64,000 bases of DNA from Desmodus rotundus (lineage: Eukaryota > Chordata > Mammalia > Chiroptera > Phyllostomidae), in contig NC_071395.1 of assembly GCF_022682495.2 (NCBI RefSeq), forward strand, positions 57,427,242 to 57,491,241, read 5' to 3'. A program made the translations under genes and the position numbers. Positions 34,136 through 46,968 of this stretch are shown here, in pieces. The notes under the pieces are model-generated. The model saw only the letters and a program-made list of their open reading frames with translations. It was not told the origin of the DNA and did no database searches. The first letter of the stretch is position 1. Each line of letters begins with the position of its first letter.

Positions 34136-34799
34136 GTTGCTTTGCCTTTGGAGCCTCTGTTTCCCCAGCGGCAGGGTGGTATGGGAATTTCATCCAAGGT
34201 CACTCAGGCAGGCCAAATTCACTGCATTCTGGTGCCAGCAGGGCACATACAAGAGGAGGCGTAAACTATGTGTTCACACTGAGAATTCCGGTGCTCCAAT
34301 TTCTTTGCGATTTATAAACTGCTTGGACTGCTGGCTTGCAGGGGGAGTTTCAAACACCGACTGTCTCAGCAGCAGGAGACTCCAGAGAGCAGGCGGGAGA
34401 CTCCAGGGCCACCTGACCAGTGACCTCCAGGGTGCAGGGTGGTGGCCCAGAGTGGGCAGCTGAAATGCCAGCTGAGAGAGGAGCTGCGTAGCCCCGTGGG
34501 CTGGCAGAGGGTGGGCATGGGCAGCTGCCACTGCTCCCAGAGCAAGGGTGCAGGTGGGCGAGGGGCTGCAGGGACCCCCTAAAACATGATGATTACTGCT
34601 GCAGGCCCCATGCAACATTTCACCCCATCTTCTTTTCCTAGACAAATACTTTGAGAGGAATTCTTTTTTAACTGTACTCATAAAATACATTCTCCCCAAA
34701 CGACACCCCTGTGCACAGGCAGGAATGGTCATAATGCCCCAAGCCCATACAGAGAAGTGCCTCCTCCTTTAGTGACAGCCCGGGGGGGCACACCTAGGG
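34136..34799. other. Single-copy DNA, no gene recognised
   Basis: A MIR-like phrase 'gagcctctgtttccccag' lies at 34,150-34,168. Otherwise the sequence is unremarkable, with a minus-strand frame of 152 codons that has no recognisable motif. Confidence 0.35.
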
Positions 34800-34930
34800 T
34801 CCTCGTAGCCTCTGAAGCGGCCCCAGACCATGTATGTCACCTGGGAGCTGGTCTGAAATGCAGGATCAGGTGCACCCCAGACCTGAGAAGGAGGACCTGC
34901 ATTTTTTCCAGTTCCCAGGTGACCTGACAT
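34800..34930 (+). mobile_element. MER5A-like hAT transposon relic
   Basis: The phrases 'tgtcacctgggagctggtct', 'gaaatgcaggatcagg' and 'cacccagac'-like text match the middle of MER5A, a short non-autonomous hAT-Charlie element. The ends are degraded. Confidence 0.6.
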
Positions 34931-35139
34931 TCACTCCAGTCTGGGCAGCAGTTTCCTCTGCACGTGTGAATGTGAGGACCTGCAATCAACTCTCTGGCCC
35001 ATCGTTGGAGCCCAGGCAGTGTGACTGACTACAACATGAGGTGCACTGGGCACCCAAGAGTCCCAAACATGGCTGTCCCATCAGACTGCTACTGTGTGCC
35101 TCTACTGTGGACCATCTTCCCGTCCCCCACCCCTGCCCC

Positions 35140-35420
35140 AGTCATCACTGTGCTTTCTACTCTCTGCTTCTATGACTTCAGATTCTTTAGGGCCCACTCA
35201 TCAGTGACGTCATGCCGTACTTGTCTTTCCGTGTCTGGCTTCTTTCGCTGAGCAGAATGTCCTCCAGGTTCATGTTCATCCTTGTTGTTGCAAAGGGCAG
35301 GATCTCTTTTTTAAAATAAGATGATATTCAATTGTGTATGCATACCACAGGTCTTTCTCACCCATCCACCCTAGGACACCATAGCAATCATTTATAGATC
35401 AAATCACCAAGTTGTATACC
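35140..35420 (-). mobile_element. Old L1 3' UTR fragment
   Basis: The plus strand reads 'tctctgcttctatgacttca', 'tgtctggcttctttcgctga' and 'tcctccaggttcatgttcat', then 'gttgttgcaaagggcaggat'. This is the well-known reverse-complement signature of old L1 3' ends. Confidence 0.8.
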
Positions 35421-36299
35421 TTAAATATATACAGTTATTTAAAATATATAATTTAATTAAAAGTAAGTCTGGGAGGTGTTGCTCTGAGCCCTGCGGGGCC
35501 CCAGCTGTGCAGCCTGGGCAGTTTTGCTCCCCCTGCCCGCTGAGCCTCACTGTCTCTACTACAGAACAGGAGGAATGGCTCGGTCTGGCAAAGGCACCAG
35601 GAGGACCAAGATCAGGGAGAGCCCCAGGGCCTTGGCCAGCTCCTGGTGGCAGTGAGAGGGCCACCACCCCACACTGCAGCCACAATGGAAAGTCAGGGAG
35701 TCCCTGGCCAGGTAGGCTGCCCAGCCCATGGCATAGCACCTGGTGTCACAGCACCCCACCTGCAGGCTCCTGCCTCCAGGTCCTCAGCCCTACCACCTCC
35801 AGTGGGCCAAGGCTTCCCAGCTACCATCTCAACAGCAACAGGAAACCACTCTGCACACCAGGTTATATGAGAGAAAGACCCATTGTTCACAGGTGTTTGC
35901 TCTGGGGCTGGTCCCCCCAACTGTCCTCGCAGGAGAGTCCGGCCCAGGAGAGCTGGCCTCTGGCCGCATACTGCTCAGGAAAGGCCTGGGTCCATGCTGC
36001 CCCCACTGTGTGTTCCCGCACTTTCTGGGGGTTGGGGGTGTGTAACGTGGCTCAGGGGCACAGGCTCAGCCATAGTCTGCTGGCTGTGAGCAGCACCCAA
36101 AAATCAGAGTTGGCGGAGACCCAGCCACCACTGAGAGTGTGAATAGTGGGCCCCTTGCTGTGCAAAATGGAGGGGAGAGGTGATGGCAGTGGAGAGGTGG
36201 CAGGAGGGACACTGGGACCCCATCACACGGAGGAATGGGAGAAGCAGAAAACATGTACATATGACATTTAAAGGCCCATGGGGGTGGTGAGCTAAAGTG
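35421..36299. other. Single-copy GC-rich DNA, no gene recognised
   Basis: The longest frame is at 35,507-36,142 on the plus strand (211 codons). Its composition follows local GC content and shows no domain. I do not call it a gene. Confidence 0.35.
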
Positions 36300-36775
36300 T
36301 GGCCTCCACAGGTATGTGCCAGCCCTAATCCCTGGAATCTGTAAATATAGACCCCTGCAGGGGGGAAAAAATAAAAAAGGCCTTGTAGACATGATAAAAG
36401 GCCTAGAGGTGGCAGCTGCTCCTGAATGACCAGGGTGGCCCGATGCAGCCACAGGCCCACGTCCTCTTGAGGAGGCGGACGGAGATCAGACAGGCACACA
36501 GTAGAAGGCCAAGCGCAGACAAAGGCTGCAGACAGAGATAGGGATGCTGACCTTGAAGCTGGGGGTGTGTGGGGGGGGTTGTGCGCAGCCTCAGCTCAGG
36601 GTCACCAGACCCACCAGAAGCTGAAGAGGTGGGGGCATTATCCTCCCCAGAGTCCCTGGAGGGAGCACAGCCCAGCAACGCCCGACGTCTGCCCCCAGAA
36701 CTGGGAGAGAACACACCTCTGTTCTGTGAGCCTGTAAGTGTGTGGTGACTTATGACATTGGCCACAATGGACCAC
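36300..36775 (+). repeat. Ancient LTR-like interspersed repeat, family uncertain
   Basis: The text 'gccctaatccctggaatctg', 'agacatgataaaaggcctag' and 'gctgaccttgaagctggggg', followed by 'ctgtgagcctgtaagtgtg', matches a common old mammalian repeat that I believe is LTR-class. Orientation is given as read. No coding content survives. Confidence 0.45.
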
Positions 36776-36794
36776 AGCAGTGACAGATCTATTC

Positions 36795-36838
36795 CAGCAG
36801 ACTGGAGCAGGGAGGGGAGCAGGGAGGGGAGCAGGGCC
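36795..36838 (+). repeat. Short GGGAGGGGAGCA tandem repeat
   Basis: The unit 'gcagggaggggagcagggag' repeats about three times. It is G-rich and may fold as a quadruplex. Confidence 0.6.
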
Positions 36839-37004
36839 TCAGGGGCAAGTCCCCACCTTCCACAACAGGAAGTCAACAGGGAATGTCACTAGCTGACATG
36901 GCAGGAAGCAGCACTAGGACGGTATCTGAAGACAGAATGGCAGCAGCAGAAACCAGTGGCATCCACCCCGCAGGCTCCCTTCCTGGGAATGGCCTGTGAG
37001 GAAG

Positions 37005-37440
37005 GTACACACGCGCGTACACTCACACAGACACAAACATCCCTGCACACACGCACACTCATACACACACTTATGCACATCCACACTCGTGCACACTGCC
37101 ATATTCACACTCTTGCATGCACACACATCCCATAAATTCACACATATGCTCGTGCTCACATACTCACACTGGTGTGCATCCTCACAATTCCATATACCCA
37201 CATATGCACTCACACACACACTCACACATGCACGCACTTTGTGCGCACACAAACATACCCTCATGTACTCATATGAGCTCACTGTGCACTTTCGCATTCA
37301 CATACACAACACTCCCACACTTAGTATGTGCACTCTCACACACACACTCAAAATGCATCCTCATTCTTACGTGTGTCCTCACATCCATTCACACCCACCC
37401 CCATATGCACATACTCACGTGCACACACTCACACATGATC
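37005..37440 (+). repeat. Long imperfect CA-rich tract
   Basis: About 435 bases of interrupted CA repeat with variants such as 'cacactcaca' and 'cacatatgca'. The CA strand is again the plus strand. A long open frame running through it is an artefact of repeat composition. Confidence 0.88.
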
Positions 37441-39744
37441 AGAGGGTCAGTCTGGCCAAATTCAGGGTGTCAGCTCTGGGGCCAGGAGTTCTTGCCAGAG
37501 CCTGGGTGAGGGGGATTCCACACACCTCACCCCACGCTGGCTGTACCCCGTCCCCCAAGTCTCATGTTCCTGCACCTCGAAGGCCTCTGATGAGATGCAG
37601 CAGGAAGCACAGCAGGGCTGGAAAGGGCGGCCGCAGGCTCCTGCCCCTGCCATTTGCTGCCAGGCTGGCCGTCCTCATCTTGCGATCCCCCCCTCGGGAA
37701 GCACCTCTCCCAGCCATCTGGGGCTTAGCTGGCCTCTGACTCCTGGCTGCCACATTGTACTCTGAGCTGGGCAGACACCAACTCTGAGCTAAGTGACCGT
37801 GGGGTGGAGTCGAAGCGGTTACAGGGCGCTCACAGGGACAGGGCCCCTCCCTACCCACATTGGGGCCAGAACAGATGCTGTTTCCTTCTGAAGCAAAAGT
37901 CCTCCATCCATAGTGCTTCACTCAGAGCACCTGCCTGCCACGCTGGCTGCTCACCCTTCTGCAGCCCCTGGGCCACGGCTCTCCTCTCATGGATGTGGAC
38001 ACTGGATTATGCCAGGTCACCTATGAGGGAAATGAAGCCTGCCGGGGCCTTGCATCTGCCCATCAGCGGTGGCCCTGGCTTTGAGGGACTGCCCTTTCCG
38101 TCCCAGCCTTCACGGCCTTCATGCACTCAGCATGTCCTCCCTCCGCCTCTATGCCAGCAGGCTCTCCACCCCATGGGGAGGGGTTCCCACACCTCTCTGT
38201 GCCAGGCCTAAGAGCTGCAGGGACACAGCGATGCCCTGTCAGCATGGCCCTGGGGCTGTGACCCAGCATCTCCCTGCCCTGCTCCTCTGTCCCCAGGAGC
38301 CTGAGCCTGATCAGTCAGCCCACCCTTGACTTGGCCACTCAGGCCAGGAGCCTGGGGTGGTCCGGCCTCCTCCTCCCTCCCACCCACATCCCTAAGCCTC
38401 GGCCGGACCTCCATTTCTTGATTCTCTCACCACCCCACACTCTCACCTACCCCTTCCCAGTCCCCGCCTTGGCACCAGCTTCATCTCTCTCTTCTGTCCC
38501 TCCCACCACTGGCCTGACTCAGGCCCTCCCCTTCTAGCAGAGCCTGTACCCCAACCCCAGGAACTCCTCCTAAGACATGCACGCCAAACAGACCAGGGAC
38601 AAGACTAAATATCCTCCCTCTGGAATGCACCAAGGTCCTGGGGCCTGTCACTTGCACCCCTGCTGGTGAAGTGGGGGTGTCCCCAACGCACACTGGTTTC
38701 CCACCATCTGAGCCAGAATCCTGGGTCAGAAAATGGGAGTTGGGGTCAGTTGGTGTACACGGGGTAAGAGGAAAGCCTACTCGCTAGGTGGGGCCTGAGC
38801 CTCTGTCCCACTCAACTGGCCATGTATACTCGCTGGAACAAGAGCTCCCGTCTAGGCAGGGCTTGTGCTATAAAGGAAAGAACACACCCAGAGCAGCCTA
38901 TTACAGAGGAGGGACAACTGGCCTAACTGTGACATGTCTTGTCCAGGAGGCAAAGCATACACGGGGGACAGGGAGCCAGAGGGAGCAGCTACAAAGCAGG
39001 AGTGGGTAAGACAAGCTTTTGTAACTGGCAAGAGGACCCAGCGCTGAACTGAGGAGCAGAAGAGGGGAGCCAATGAACCAACTCAGAGCTGAGCGGTGGT
39101 TGGAGCTCTTACTCTGGGATCCTAGGTGTGCAGGGAGAAGGCACATGCAGTAGGTGAAGCCACGTGGATGAAGCCCAGATGCAGAAAAGGGGAGAGGAGA
39201 AACAGATGAAGAAATAAATGGCCAAGAATTTCCCAAAATTAGATGAAAGACATCAACTTAAATGGATTCATTTGATTGCCACAGAACTACAGGGCCAGGA
39301 AGCTGAGGCAGGTGAGAGACCAGAGCCCCAGGAAGTCCCACCTGCTGAGAATTCCAGAGGAGGGCCTAGCCTGGGAAGAAGAGACTGCCCCTTTCTTGAG
39401 GCCAGAGCGATAGTAGCCAGCAGCAGAGATCAGTTGAGTCTCGACAAGGAGGTGGACAGTGGAGGCCACACTGGAGCAGAGGAGGCCTGATGCCTCAGCC
39501 AGGCAACACCCTGGAGTGGGGCCTTGAGGGGTGCCCCAGCCCATGGCATGGGGGGCTCACACTCCTATGAGCATGTCAGGCTCCTGCCTAAGTCCCTCAG
39601 GGGCTCACCACCCCACAGAACACCTCTCCCTCCCTGATGGCATTTCAGACCCTCCTGATGTGTCTCTCTAGGCAGCTGTGTGCTCCTGGACTTGTCTCTG
39701 TGCTCAGGCTTGTCTCTGTCTTAGTGCATCCACACGGCCTGGAT
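37441..39744. other. Single-copy GC-rich DNA, no gene recognised
   Basis: No repeat family is identified and frames lack motifs. Pyrimidine-rich segments occur at 38,360-38,540. Confidence 0.35.
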
Positions 39745-39888
39745 AGAGGAAGGACAGAGAAATGTCATTGAATGAAGGAGTAACGACAAAGGAAGGAAGG
39801 AGAAAGGGAAAGGGAGCAAAGGAAGGTGAAAAGGTAAGACAGGAGGAAGAAGAAGAAAACCCAGAAAGGAAGGAAAGAAACACATTCC
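39745..39888 (+). repeat. Purine-rich (GGAA) low-complexity tract
   Basis: About 140 bases are almost entirely A and G, built from 'ggaagg', 'gaaaggg' and 'gaagaagaag' blocks. It is a mirror-like polypurine tract with potential for triplex DNA. Confidence 0.75.
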
Positions 39889-41529
39889 AGCTAATTCTAG
39901 TGCAGGCATGCTGGGACACAGGCCCGGCCCAGCCCCGTGGCTGCAGGAATCCCAGGCCTCAGCCCTCCCACCAGCTCTGCCCGGGGCTCTTGTCCAAAGC
40001 CCGAAGCAGGGCCTGCTCCTTGGGGCATCCCTCTCCAGCAGCTCTGTGGTGTCTTCTCCTGATGGCTTCCTGGTAATCAATCCCTCCCATATCTGTGCTC
40101 TGGCTCTGACGAGAGTCGCTTTCATCCCTGCAGATGGGCGCAGCTGGCAGGGTGGCTGATGTCATGCTATGAGGCCCGCCTGCCTGGGGTGTGCTTTAGA
40201 CCCCAGGTCCTGTCACCGGCACAACAGGGGAGGGGCGTGAAGACCCCAGAAGCCCATAGCACAGCTTCACACGGAGGTAGAGAGACAAACAGGTGAGGGC
40301 CAGGGACATGAAGGCCCTGGTCAGCAGCCACCTTGTACATGGGAAGAAGACCCCGGGGATGTGTGGAAGCTGAGCATGCGCCACTCCCATTGCTCTCGCA
40401 TCGCCCTGCTGCCACCCACATGTCCCCTGGGAAATCCCACCAGCCCCGTTGAGGGGCAGGGACAGGATCTCACACCCCAACCTGAGCCAAGATCTCTGCA
40501 GCTCTCAAAGGCCATAGGACAGGCTGACTGGGGTCCCATGCTGGGGCCCCACCAGGAGTGCTGTGGGCACTTGATGCCTCACAGGCCCAAGAATTACAGG
40601 GAAAGGTTGGTCACTTTTCTGTATTAATTACACCAGCATTACGTAAAGTACTTTCAAGAAACTGAAGCAGGACAGCATCCCCAGCCGGATCTGCACACCG
40701 TGCCATGCAGCCCCCGGACCATGTGCACTGTGTGTGCAGGGGCAGGAGCAGGCGCTGCAGGGCATGTGGTCACGTGCTCATCCCCTCTGTGTCTGCCTGG
40801 CCCTCATCCACCCGCAAGCCTGCAGTTCCACCTCGCTCCTCAGAACGTGTCTGTCCCACTCGGACATGCCATACAGTTAGCCTTTGTCCTCTGCACGGAT
40901 GTGGAGGTGCCTTCAGATGCTCAGCTTGTGGGACACTGGCCTGTGCACCCATGGTGGGGAAAGACCCTGAGGCCGGCAGTGGTGTGGAGGGTGCAGTTCA
41001 AACTTCCCTCCACACCTATCACCAACCACCCACAGGCAGCAAATGGCATCCCTGGGCTGAGGTCACTGGTGTTGCCCGAACTGCCAGCACGGCATGGAGC
41101 GGGCGTTTGCTGGGCGAACACCACGTCAGCACACGTCTGGACCCACTGTGCAGTCAGCACCATCGGGGTGCCTGCAGGACAGCAGTGTAGGCATGCAGGG
41201 TGGAGGGGAGGCTGGGCCACAGTGACCGGGGAGGCTGGTGTGGACTGGGCTGGGGGAAGGTTCTAGACTCCCTGGGGGCTCACCCAGGACTGGCACAGAG
41301 CTGAGATGTGAGCAGTGGGTGATGGTGAGTCCAAAGCCCTGCCCTCAGCAGGGCCCTCCCCTGCAGGCCTTCCCCAGGCCAGGGCAGACAGATGGCTGCC
41401 CACCCTGGACCAGGTGGGGGCAGGCCGGCCCACTGTCCTTCCAGCCCAGCACCCAGCCCAACACAAAGATCCCAACAGAGACCTCAGGGCAAGCTGTCGC
41501 CAGCAGAAGGGGCCATTCATCTCGGAGCT
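39889..41529. other. Single-copy GC-rich DNA, no gene recognised
   Basis: Overlapping frames at 40,700-41,266 on the plus strand show no recognisable domain. No promoter-like CpG cluster is present. Confidence 0.35.
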
Positions 41530-41680
41530 TAACTAGCTTCTTCCAATTAGTGAGGAATAAAATGGCAGCATGGACTCGGAGGAACCGCAGTGTGAGATTA
41601 TTAATTAAATGCAGAGCTGCTGAGCGGGCGCACAGGAGGCCAGGCCCTCATTAAATCAGGCGAGACTGCAGCAGGAGGAG
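41530..41680. promoter_or_regulatory. Candidate conserved non-coding element (AT-rich homeobox-type motifs)
   Basis: Within GC-rich DNA a compact block holds several TAAT-core motifs: 'ttccaattagtgag', 'gattattaattaaatgc' and 'cctcattaaatcag'. Such clusters are typical of developmental enhancers bound by homeodomain proteins. The assignment is an inference from motif density alone. Confidence 0.25.
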
Positions 41681-42271
41681 AGGTCTAGTGGGAGCCAGAC
41701 AGGAGAGGAGAGAGGAGACCAGCAGGTGGGTGAGACAGAGGCACAGGCAGGAGACCAGCGGTCCTGCCGGGAGACCGGCGCCACTATGCTTGCTGCAGCT
41801 GCTTGGAGCCCTCTATCAACAAGGGTGGAAAGTGGGAACAGACCAAACACCCCCCAGTGAGTGCTCCGGCAGACGCTGGGAGCCCCTTTTGGAAACCTTG
41901 ATGGTGAGAGACCAAGGACACCAGCCAGCAGCTGCTGTTCATCCCCATGTGATAGAGGACACTGCCCAGAGCCAGGCGGGTCAGCACCAAGAACCCCTTA
42001 GCTCACTGTAGGACCACTGATGTTACTCCTTTGGCCCTGAAATGGGGAGGACTGAAAGGCCACCCAGGGAGGTCAGACCCCAACTCAAAGCATCAGGTCA
42101 CAGACAGAGCCAGCCCTTGGGCAAAACAGCCCTGTTCACCTGGCACTGGAGGAAAAGGGTGTGGCTTGCTATGCTGACTTTGCTTTTCCCACACATATTC
42201 TTTCTCTTCCATTTTCCTCTAGCCATGAGTGAGGGCTCGTGAAAGATGGCAGGTTGTTCCCAGCAGCTATG
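41681..42271. other. Single-copy DNA, no gene recognised
   Basis: A purine-rich start (41,680-41,760) is followed by ordinary sequence. No motif or repeat family is recognised. Confidence 0.35.
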
Positions 42272-42637
42272 CCCGTGACACACGCACGTGCCATGCCCAC
42301 CACATGCATGCACTCACACTTGTACACATGCACACACTACACACATCATACATGCGCCCGCATGCACACGTGCACACTTATACACATGCATTGTGTGTAT
42401 ATGCATCGTGTGTGCACCTGCATCACACACACATAGCCTGCGCACATGTATCACACACATGCATCACACATGTGTGTACATGTATCCACTGTGCGTGCAC
42501 ACATGCCCCAACATATGTGCACACACAAACACACATGTTCACTTATGTGCACGTTATGCATGTGTGTGCACACCATCACATGCTGCTATACAAACGCACA
42601 TGCACCTCCTTGCACTTGAATGCATGTGCACCTGTGA
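42272..42637 (+). repeat. Long imperfect CA-rich tract with CATG interruptions
   Basis: About 365 bases of 'cacatgcaca'-type repeats, CA on the plus strand, richer in 'catgtgca' alternation than the other tracts. Confidence 0.88.
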
Positions 42638-43499
42638 GCTGCTCTTGGCCTCATTATCTGTTGATTTTCTTCACGCTTCTCACCAATGTCTGAAATGTTT
42701 ACTTCTGTCTCCCCCATCCCACCCTACCCACCTTCGTCCAATAGAACAGAACCCCCACCCTCTGCTGAGTGGGGCTGACCCTCTTTTCAGCAGAAGCCAC
42801 ACACATTTTCAGACTACACGAAGCATGGCCACAGGCTGGATTCAGCTGCCATGAGCCCCTCCTGGGCAGAACTGTTACCATGCCTGGCTCCTGGCGCTCT
42901 TGCCTGGCTCTCTGCTGGCCGGCATGGTCCTGCCCAGAGTGCCTCACTTCTGGCCGGCTCTGCTCATTTCTGGTCTTCAGCTCCTGGGGTAGGAGGAATG
43001 CCTCACCTGGACCAGGGGCTTGCTTTTCTGCTTTCAGGCCACTCCTATGGCTTGGCCTGAGGGTTCCCAAGGCAGCCAGTGGTTGGCCCACCTCCCTCAG
43101 GCTGGTGCTGTCCTCTAGGGACAGCCAGCTCCCAGCAGAGCTACAGAGCTGGGCAGTGCCTCAGGCCCCTACCCTGCCCATGAGCTGTGGGTGGCCATAG
43201 AGGGACAGATGCCTCCCTCCTGCCCCACGTCTGCCTGTCCATCCATCTGCTTCCTTCTGTCCTGCAGGACAGCAACTGCCTCCTCCAGCCACCCAGGGCT
43301 CCGAATCCTTGCTCAGCCTCTTCCTCGGGGACTTTGGGCCTGCATGGTCTGAGGCCCAGGCCTTCTATGTAATACTGCCCCTGTATTCTTCAGCAGACAC
43401 CCCCCACCCCAGCTCCCATGGAGGAAAAGGGGCACATGACCCAGGCCAGGTCACCCTGGGCACATTGAACACAGCTTGGGGATGAGGACTTGCCAGAGT
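42638..43499. other. Single-copy DNA, no gene recognised
   Basis: Frames of 130-143 codons on both strands lack recognisable domains. No repeat is identified. Confidence 0.35.
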
Positions 43500-43830
43500 C
43501 GGTCCTCAGGTTAAATCCAGAAACTGTTGCTGGAACGATGAGAGAAGAAACGGTTTCCCTGGTGGTCAGACTGTGATGTGAGGTGGCAGCGTCCGGCTGC
43601 CATTGTCCTTCCTTGTGGGAAGAGTGTGAATGAAATCAGCATGGAGGAGAGAGGGGCCAGAGAAAGAGAAAGAGACTAAAAATTTATGTGGGCACCTGCA
43701 TCCAGCCACACCTAAAGCCGAGAGCCCTAGGTTTTTTCAGATTTATTAACCAGTAAGTTCTTTTTGCCTCGAGCCAGTTTTACTCTGGTTTCTGACACTT
43801 GCAGAAGAAGAGTAACTCCTGAGTAACACA
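43500..43830 (-). repeat. Ancient interspersed repeat, family not assigned
   Basis: Read on the minus strand it contains 'ttactcttcttctgcaagtg', 'tcagaaaccagagtaaaact' and a 'gtgtggctggatgcagg' phrase. These match an old mammalian repeat also seen in plus orientation at 61,055 and 62,730. It has no coding capacity. Confidence 0.45.
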
Positions 43831-46399
43831 CTCTCTCTTATGTGTCTTCCACTTTCCCTCCCTCCCAGATCCTCATCTTCAGTCTGTGAACAGACTCAAG
43901 CCACCGAAAATCCTCCATGCAGGGAGGCAGAGCTCAAACACACTTGTATATATGTGCACATGTAAATACCACCTGCATGTGTCTACACTCAAGTCTCCCC
44001 AGGAGGAGAAGTCCTCTTCAACTGGGCCTCTATCTCCCCTGCTCCAGGGTCTGCCCCGAGGATGCACCTTCTCTCCTTCACATTCTTGCCTCTCAGGGGC
44101 CCTTTACCTCACTAGCCCCGTGCACTCCCACTCCCCACAGCCCTGGGCATGACGGTGGCAAAGCCCCCATCTCATGCTGAGTCCACATTCACTGCCTCCC
44201 CGAGTCTCTCATCCCTAGCACAGAAGCAGCCCCGTCAGGCCTCTACCACCTCCTCCAGTTGTCCCCTACATGGTGGGGACCAAGGAGCGCTGTCCCTTTC
44301 CTCTGCCTCTCTCTTCCTTTGGTGTTCCCTGCCTCCCTCTCTGGGCAATGGCATTCACAGCCCTGCTGCATTGCTGTCCTCTGAGCTCCACCCCAATCCT
44401 GTGTGGCACCCAGAACCTGCCTCGGGACCCCTCCCACAGACTGCTCAGTGACACGCCTGCCTCCCAACTGCTCCCCCTTCCTGGTCAGCACCCACCCCTC
44501 GCCCCTTCCCACCCACCCAAGTTGGAAGCCCGGGGTGCTCCTCCTTGGTCTGGCCCTCAATCCTGCATCCAGGAACGCCTCGTGCCCAGTGGTCCTGAGT
44601 GGATTCTGCTGCCTTTGGTAAGAGATGTTGACAGCAGAATATGAAATGACCCTCCTGTTATGTACATGGCAAGCAGAGGCAGGTCCAAAAGAAAGTTTGG
44701 CAGGGCCCGTCTTCATGAGCATGGGTGTGCACATGTGCACGGGTGTGAAAGGCACGCACTGGAATGCTGGTGGGACCATGGGGTGGGGGGCTGTCTCCTT
44801 CCCTCAGTTTGCGTCTGCGTCTGCCTCATTGGGCGCATGGGCAGTCTAGGATTGAGAAAGCCACAACCAAACACTGCCAAGTACTGTAAAGCATCCCAGG
44901 GCACAGGTGTGGGAGCCCCAGAACCTTGCTGGACCTGCAGTGGTGCCCCTCCACCACTGCTTCCTTGGGCTTCTCCACACTGGAAACCTCCTGGCTAAGA
45001 CCCGGGGTCTCCCAGAAGGGAAGTACCCTGCCCAAGGTCACAGAGAAGATGCACTAAGTCCAGTTCTCACCCCACCACCCAGGCCCCGCCCCCTCAACTC
45101 AGGGCAGCCCTGGAGCGATCCCGGCCCCCACAGGCCTTGAAGTGAGCTGCAGTGTCATCTAAGACTCCCTGGAGACATGAGGAGGCCAGGAGCCAGTTCT
45201 AGATGCCTCAGCAAAGCACTGCCAACTGCGAAGTCAGGTCAGCCTCTGGCTGCCTCGGAAACACAAGAAGCAGAACAGAAGGCCCCTCTGGAGGGGCACC
45301 AGACAAGGACCTTGGCAGCAACACGCACAGCCGGGCCCGGGCCAAACACAGTGACTCAAGTGCAGCAGACGAGAGAGCTGCAGAGGCTGCGCTGCTGCCC
45401 ACGGGGGCCTGGGACAGAGCACCAGGCAAGACTCGGCCGCTCCCACACAGGATGGAGTGCCCCCCTGCCCCAACTGCAGGTGGCCCCAAGGAAGGGCACC
45501 TGGCAAGGCATCACCCCGGCATGAGCTCTCTCCCTCCTATGTGTCCACATGAGGCCCAGAAGGGTGGATCCTGCCCCTGGACAGAGATGGGAAGCAGGCA
45601 AGACCCAAACCTCCTTGAACAAGACCACCCTGGAGCCAGGACCTCGGCCTCCAAGCAGCCAAGGAGCCCTCCCCAGGCCCACAGCTGGCAGGAGCTACAG
45701 GAAGTGACCGGCCCAGTGCCCTCCCCAGGCAAGCGCCAACCCAGCTGGTAGCAGGGAGCCGGTCTGTGTCTGAGGCAAAATCCGCAGTGGCCCTTGGTGA
45801 CAGGCCTTTGGCTGCATTTCCCCTCATGTAGCTGTGAAGGGAAATGGCCTGGCAGGAGGGAAGACAGTGTAGGGAGGTGGCCCCCAGCAGCCCAGGAGGG
45901 CTTGAGACCCACGCCTGCTGGCCACAGGCCTCCCAAGCCAGGGACACAGAGATGGCTGGGAAAGAAAAAGGGCAGCATGGCATGGCTGAGGACAGAGCAG
46001 GCCCACCACCACCTGGGCACTGTGGCCCACCATGGCGACAGCACTCATCAGGTCTCGAGGGGCACCCCCAGTCAGGGGCCTGCCACTGCCTTCAGGGCAC
46101 TCCCTCCCTAGAGGGCCCTTCACCCCAGGCTCCCTGGCCTGGTGGAGAAAGCACGTGGTCCTCACTAAACCACCAAGAGCTGGCATTTCCTTCTGAGCCA
46201 GAGGGAGGCATTGGTCCAGCTGATGAGAGCACCTGTTTCCATGACAGCAGACGTGACAGGAATGTGTGGCTCTCACTGCCACCAGTGCAGACGAGGCCAC
46301 TGGGCACGTGCACTCAGCACTACTCAAGTGACAGAGGTTGTGTCCCGGGCCACAGGCCCTGCTGTTGCACACATTGACTGAAAGGCACATGGAAAATGG
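43831..46399. other. Single-copy GC-rich DNA, no gene recognised
   Basis: A short MIR-like phrase 'accctgcccaaggtcacaga' lies at about 45,027-45,047. Frames of up to 241 codons on the minus strand (45,824-46,549) follow GC composition and run into an L1 relic, so they are not genes. Confidence 0.4.
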
Positions 46400-46835
46400 G
46401 CACACAAACGTTGCCAGTGGCATTATCAGTAAGAGCCAAAAGGCGGAAACAACCCAAATATGCACTGACTGATCAGTGGATTTTAGAAACTGTGGTACAT
46501 CCACAGAATGGAATATTGTTTGTCCGTAAAATGTGACGTCCTGATACACCCAGCAACTGAGGGGAAGCTCAAAAACACTGTGTTACCTGAAAGAAGTCCA
46601 ATACCAAAGGGCAAATATTGTGTGATTCCATTTACACAAAATGTCCAGAATGAGCCAATCTGTGGAGACAAGGGCTGGGTGACGGGTACGAGGCATCATT
46701 TTGGGGTGATGAACATATTCAAAAACTGACTCAGTGATGGCTGCACAACTCTGTAAATATTCTAAAGCCACTGAATTTTACACTTTAAATGGCTAAACCA
46801 TATGGTATGTCAACTATATCTCCATACAGCTATTA
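46400..46835 (+). mobile_element. Old L1M 3' end
   Basis: The sequence matches an old L1 ORF2 tail and 3' UTR: 'agccaaaaggcggaaacaac', 'ggtacatccacagaatggaa', 'tgtgattccatttacacaaa' and 'gaattttacactttaaatgg'. Frames are broken. Confidence 0.8.
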
Positions 46836-46954
46836 CCAAAAAAAGGCATGATGATGATAAAAAATTAAAAACCACATGACTGCTGTATTATGCATTTTTT
46901 CAGTGTTGATAGCTCCACTTAAACATGTCTCCTTCGTATTCTACATGATGCATT

Positions 46955-46968
46955 AAAAACATTATTCT
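46955..46968 (+). repeat. SINE target-site duplication, left copy
   Basis: The 14 bases 'aaaaacattattct' are repeated at 47,187-47,200. The preceding 'tt' gives a TT/AAAA target, the L1 endonuclease preference. Confidence 0.9.

Noticed and set aside
36996..37739. 247-codon histidine/threonine-rich frame
   Set aside because: It is a read-through of the CA-rich tract, where stop codons are depleted, and not a protein.
42229..42854. Long cysteine/histidine-rich frames that resemble a metal-binding protein
   Set aside because: The Cys and His content comes from translating 'cacatgcaca' repeats in three frames.
45824..46549. 241-codon minus-strand frame
   Set aside because: It runs through an old L1 3' end and GC-rich single-copy sequence without any recognisable motif.
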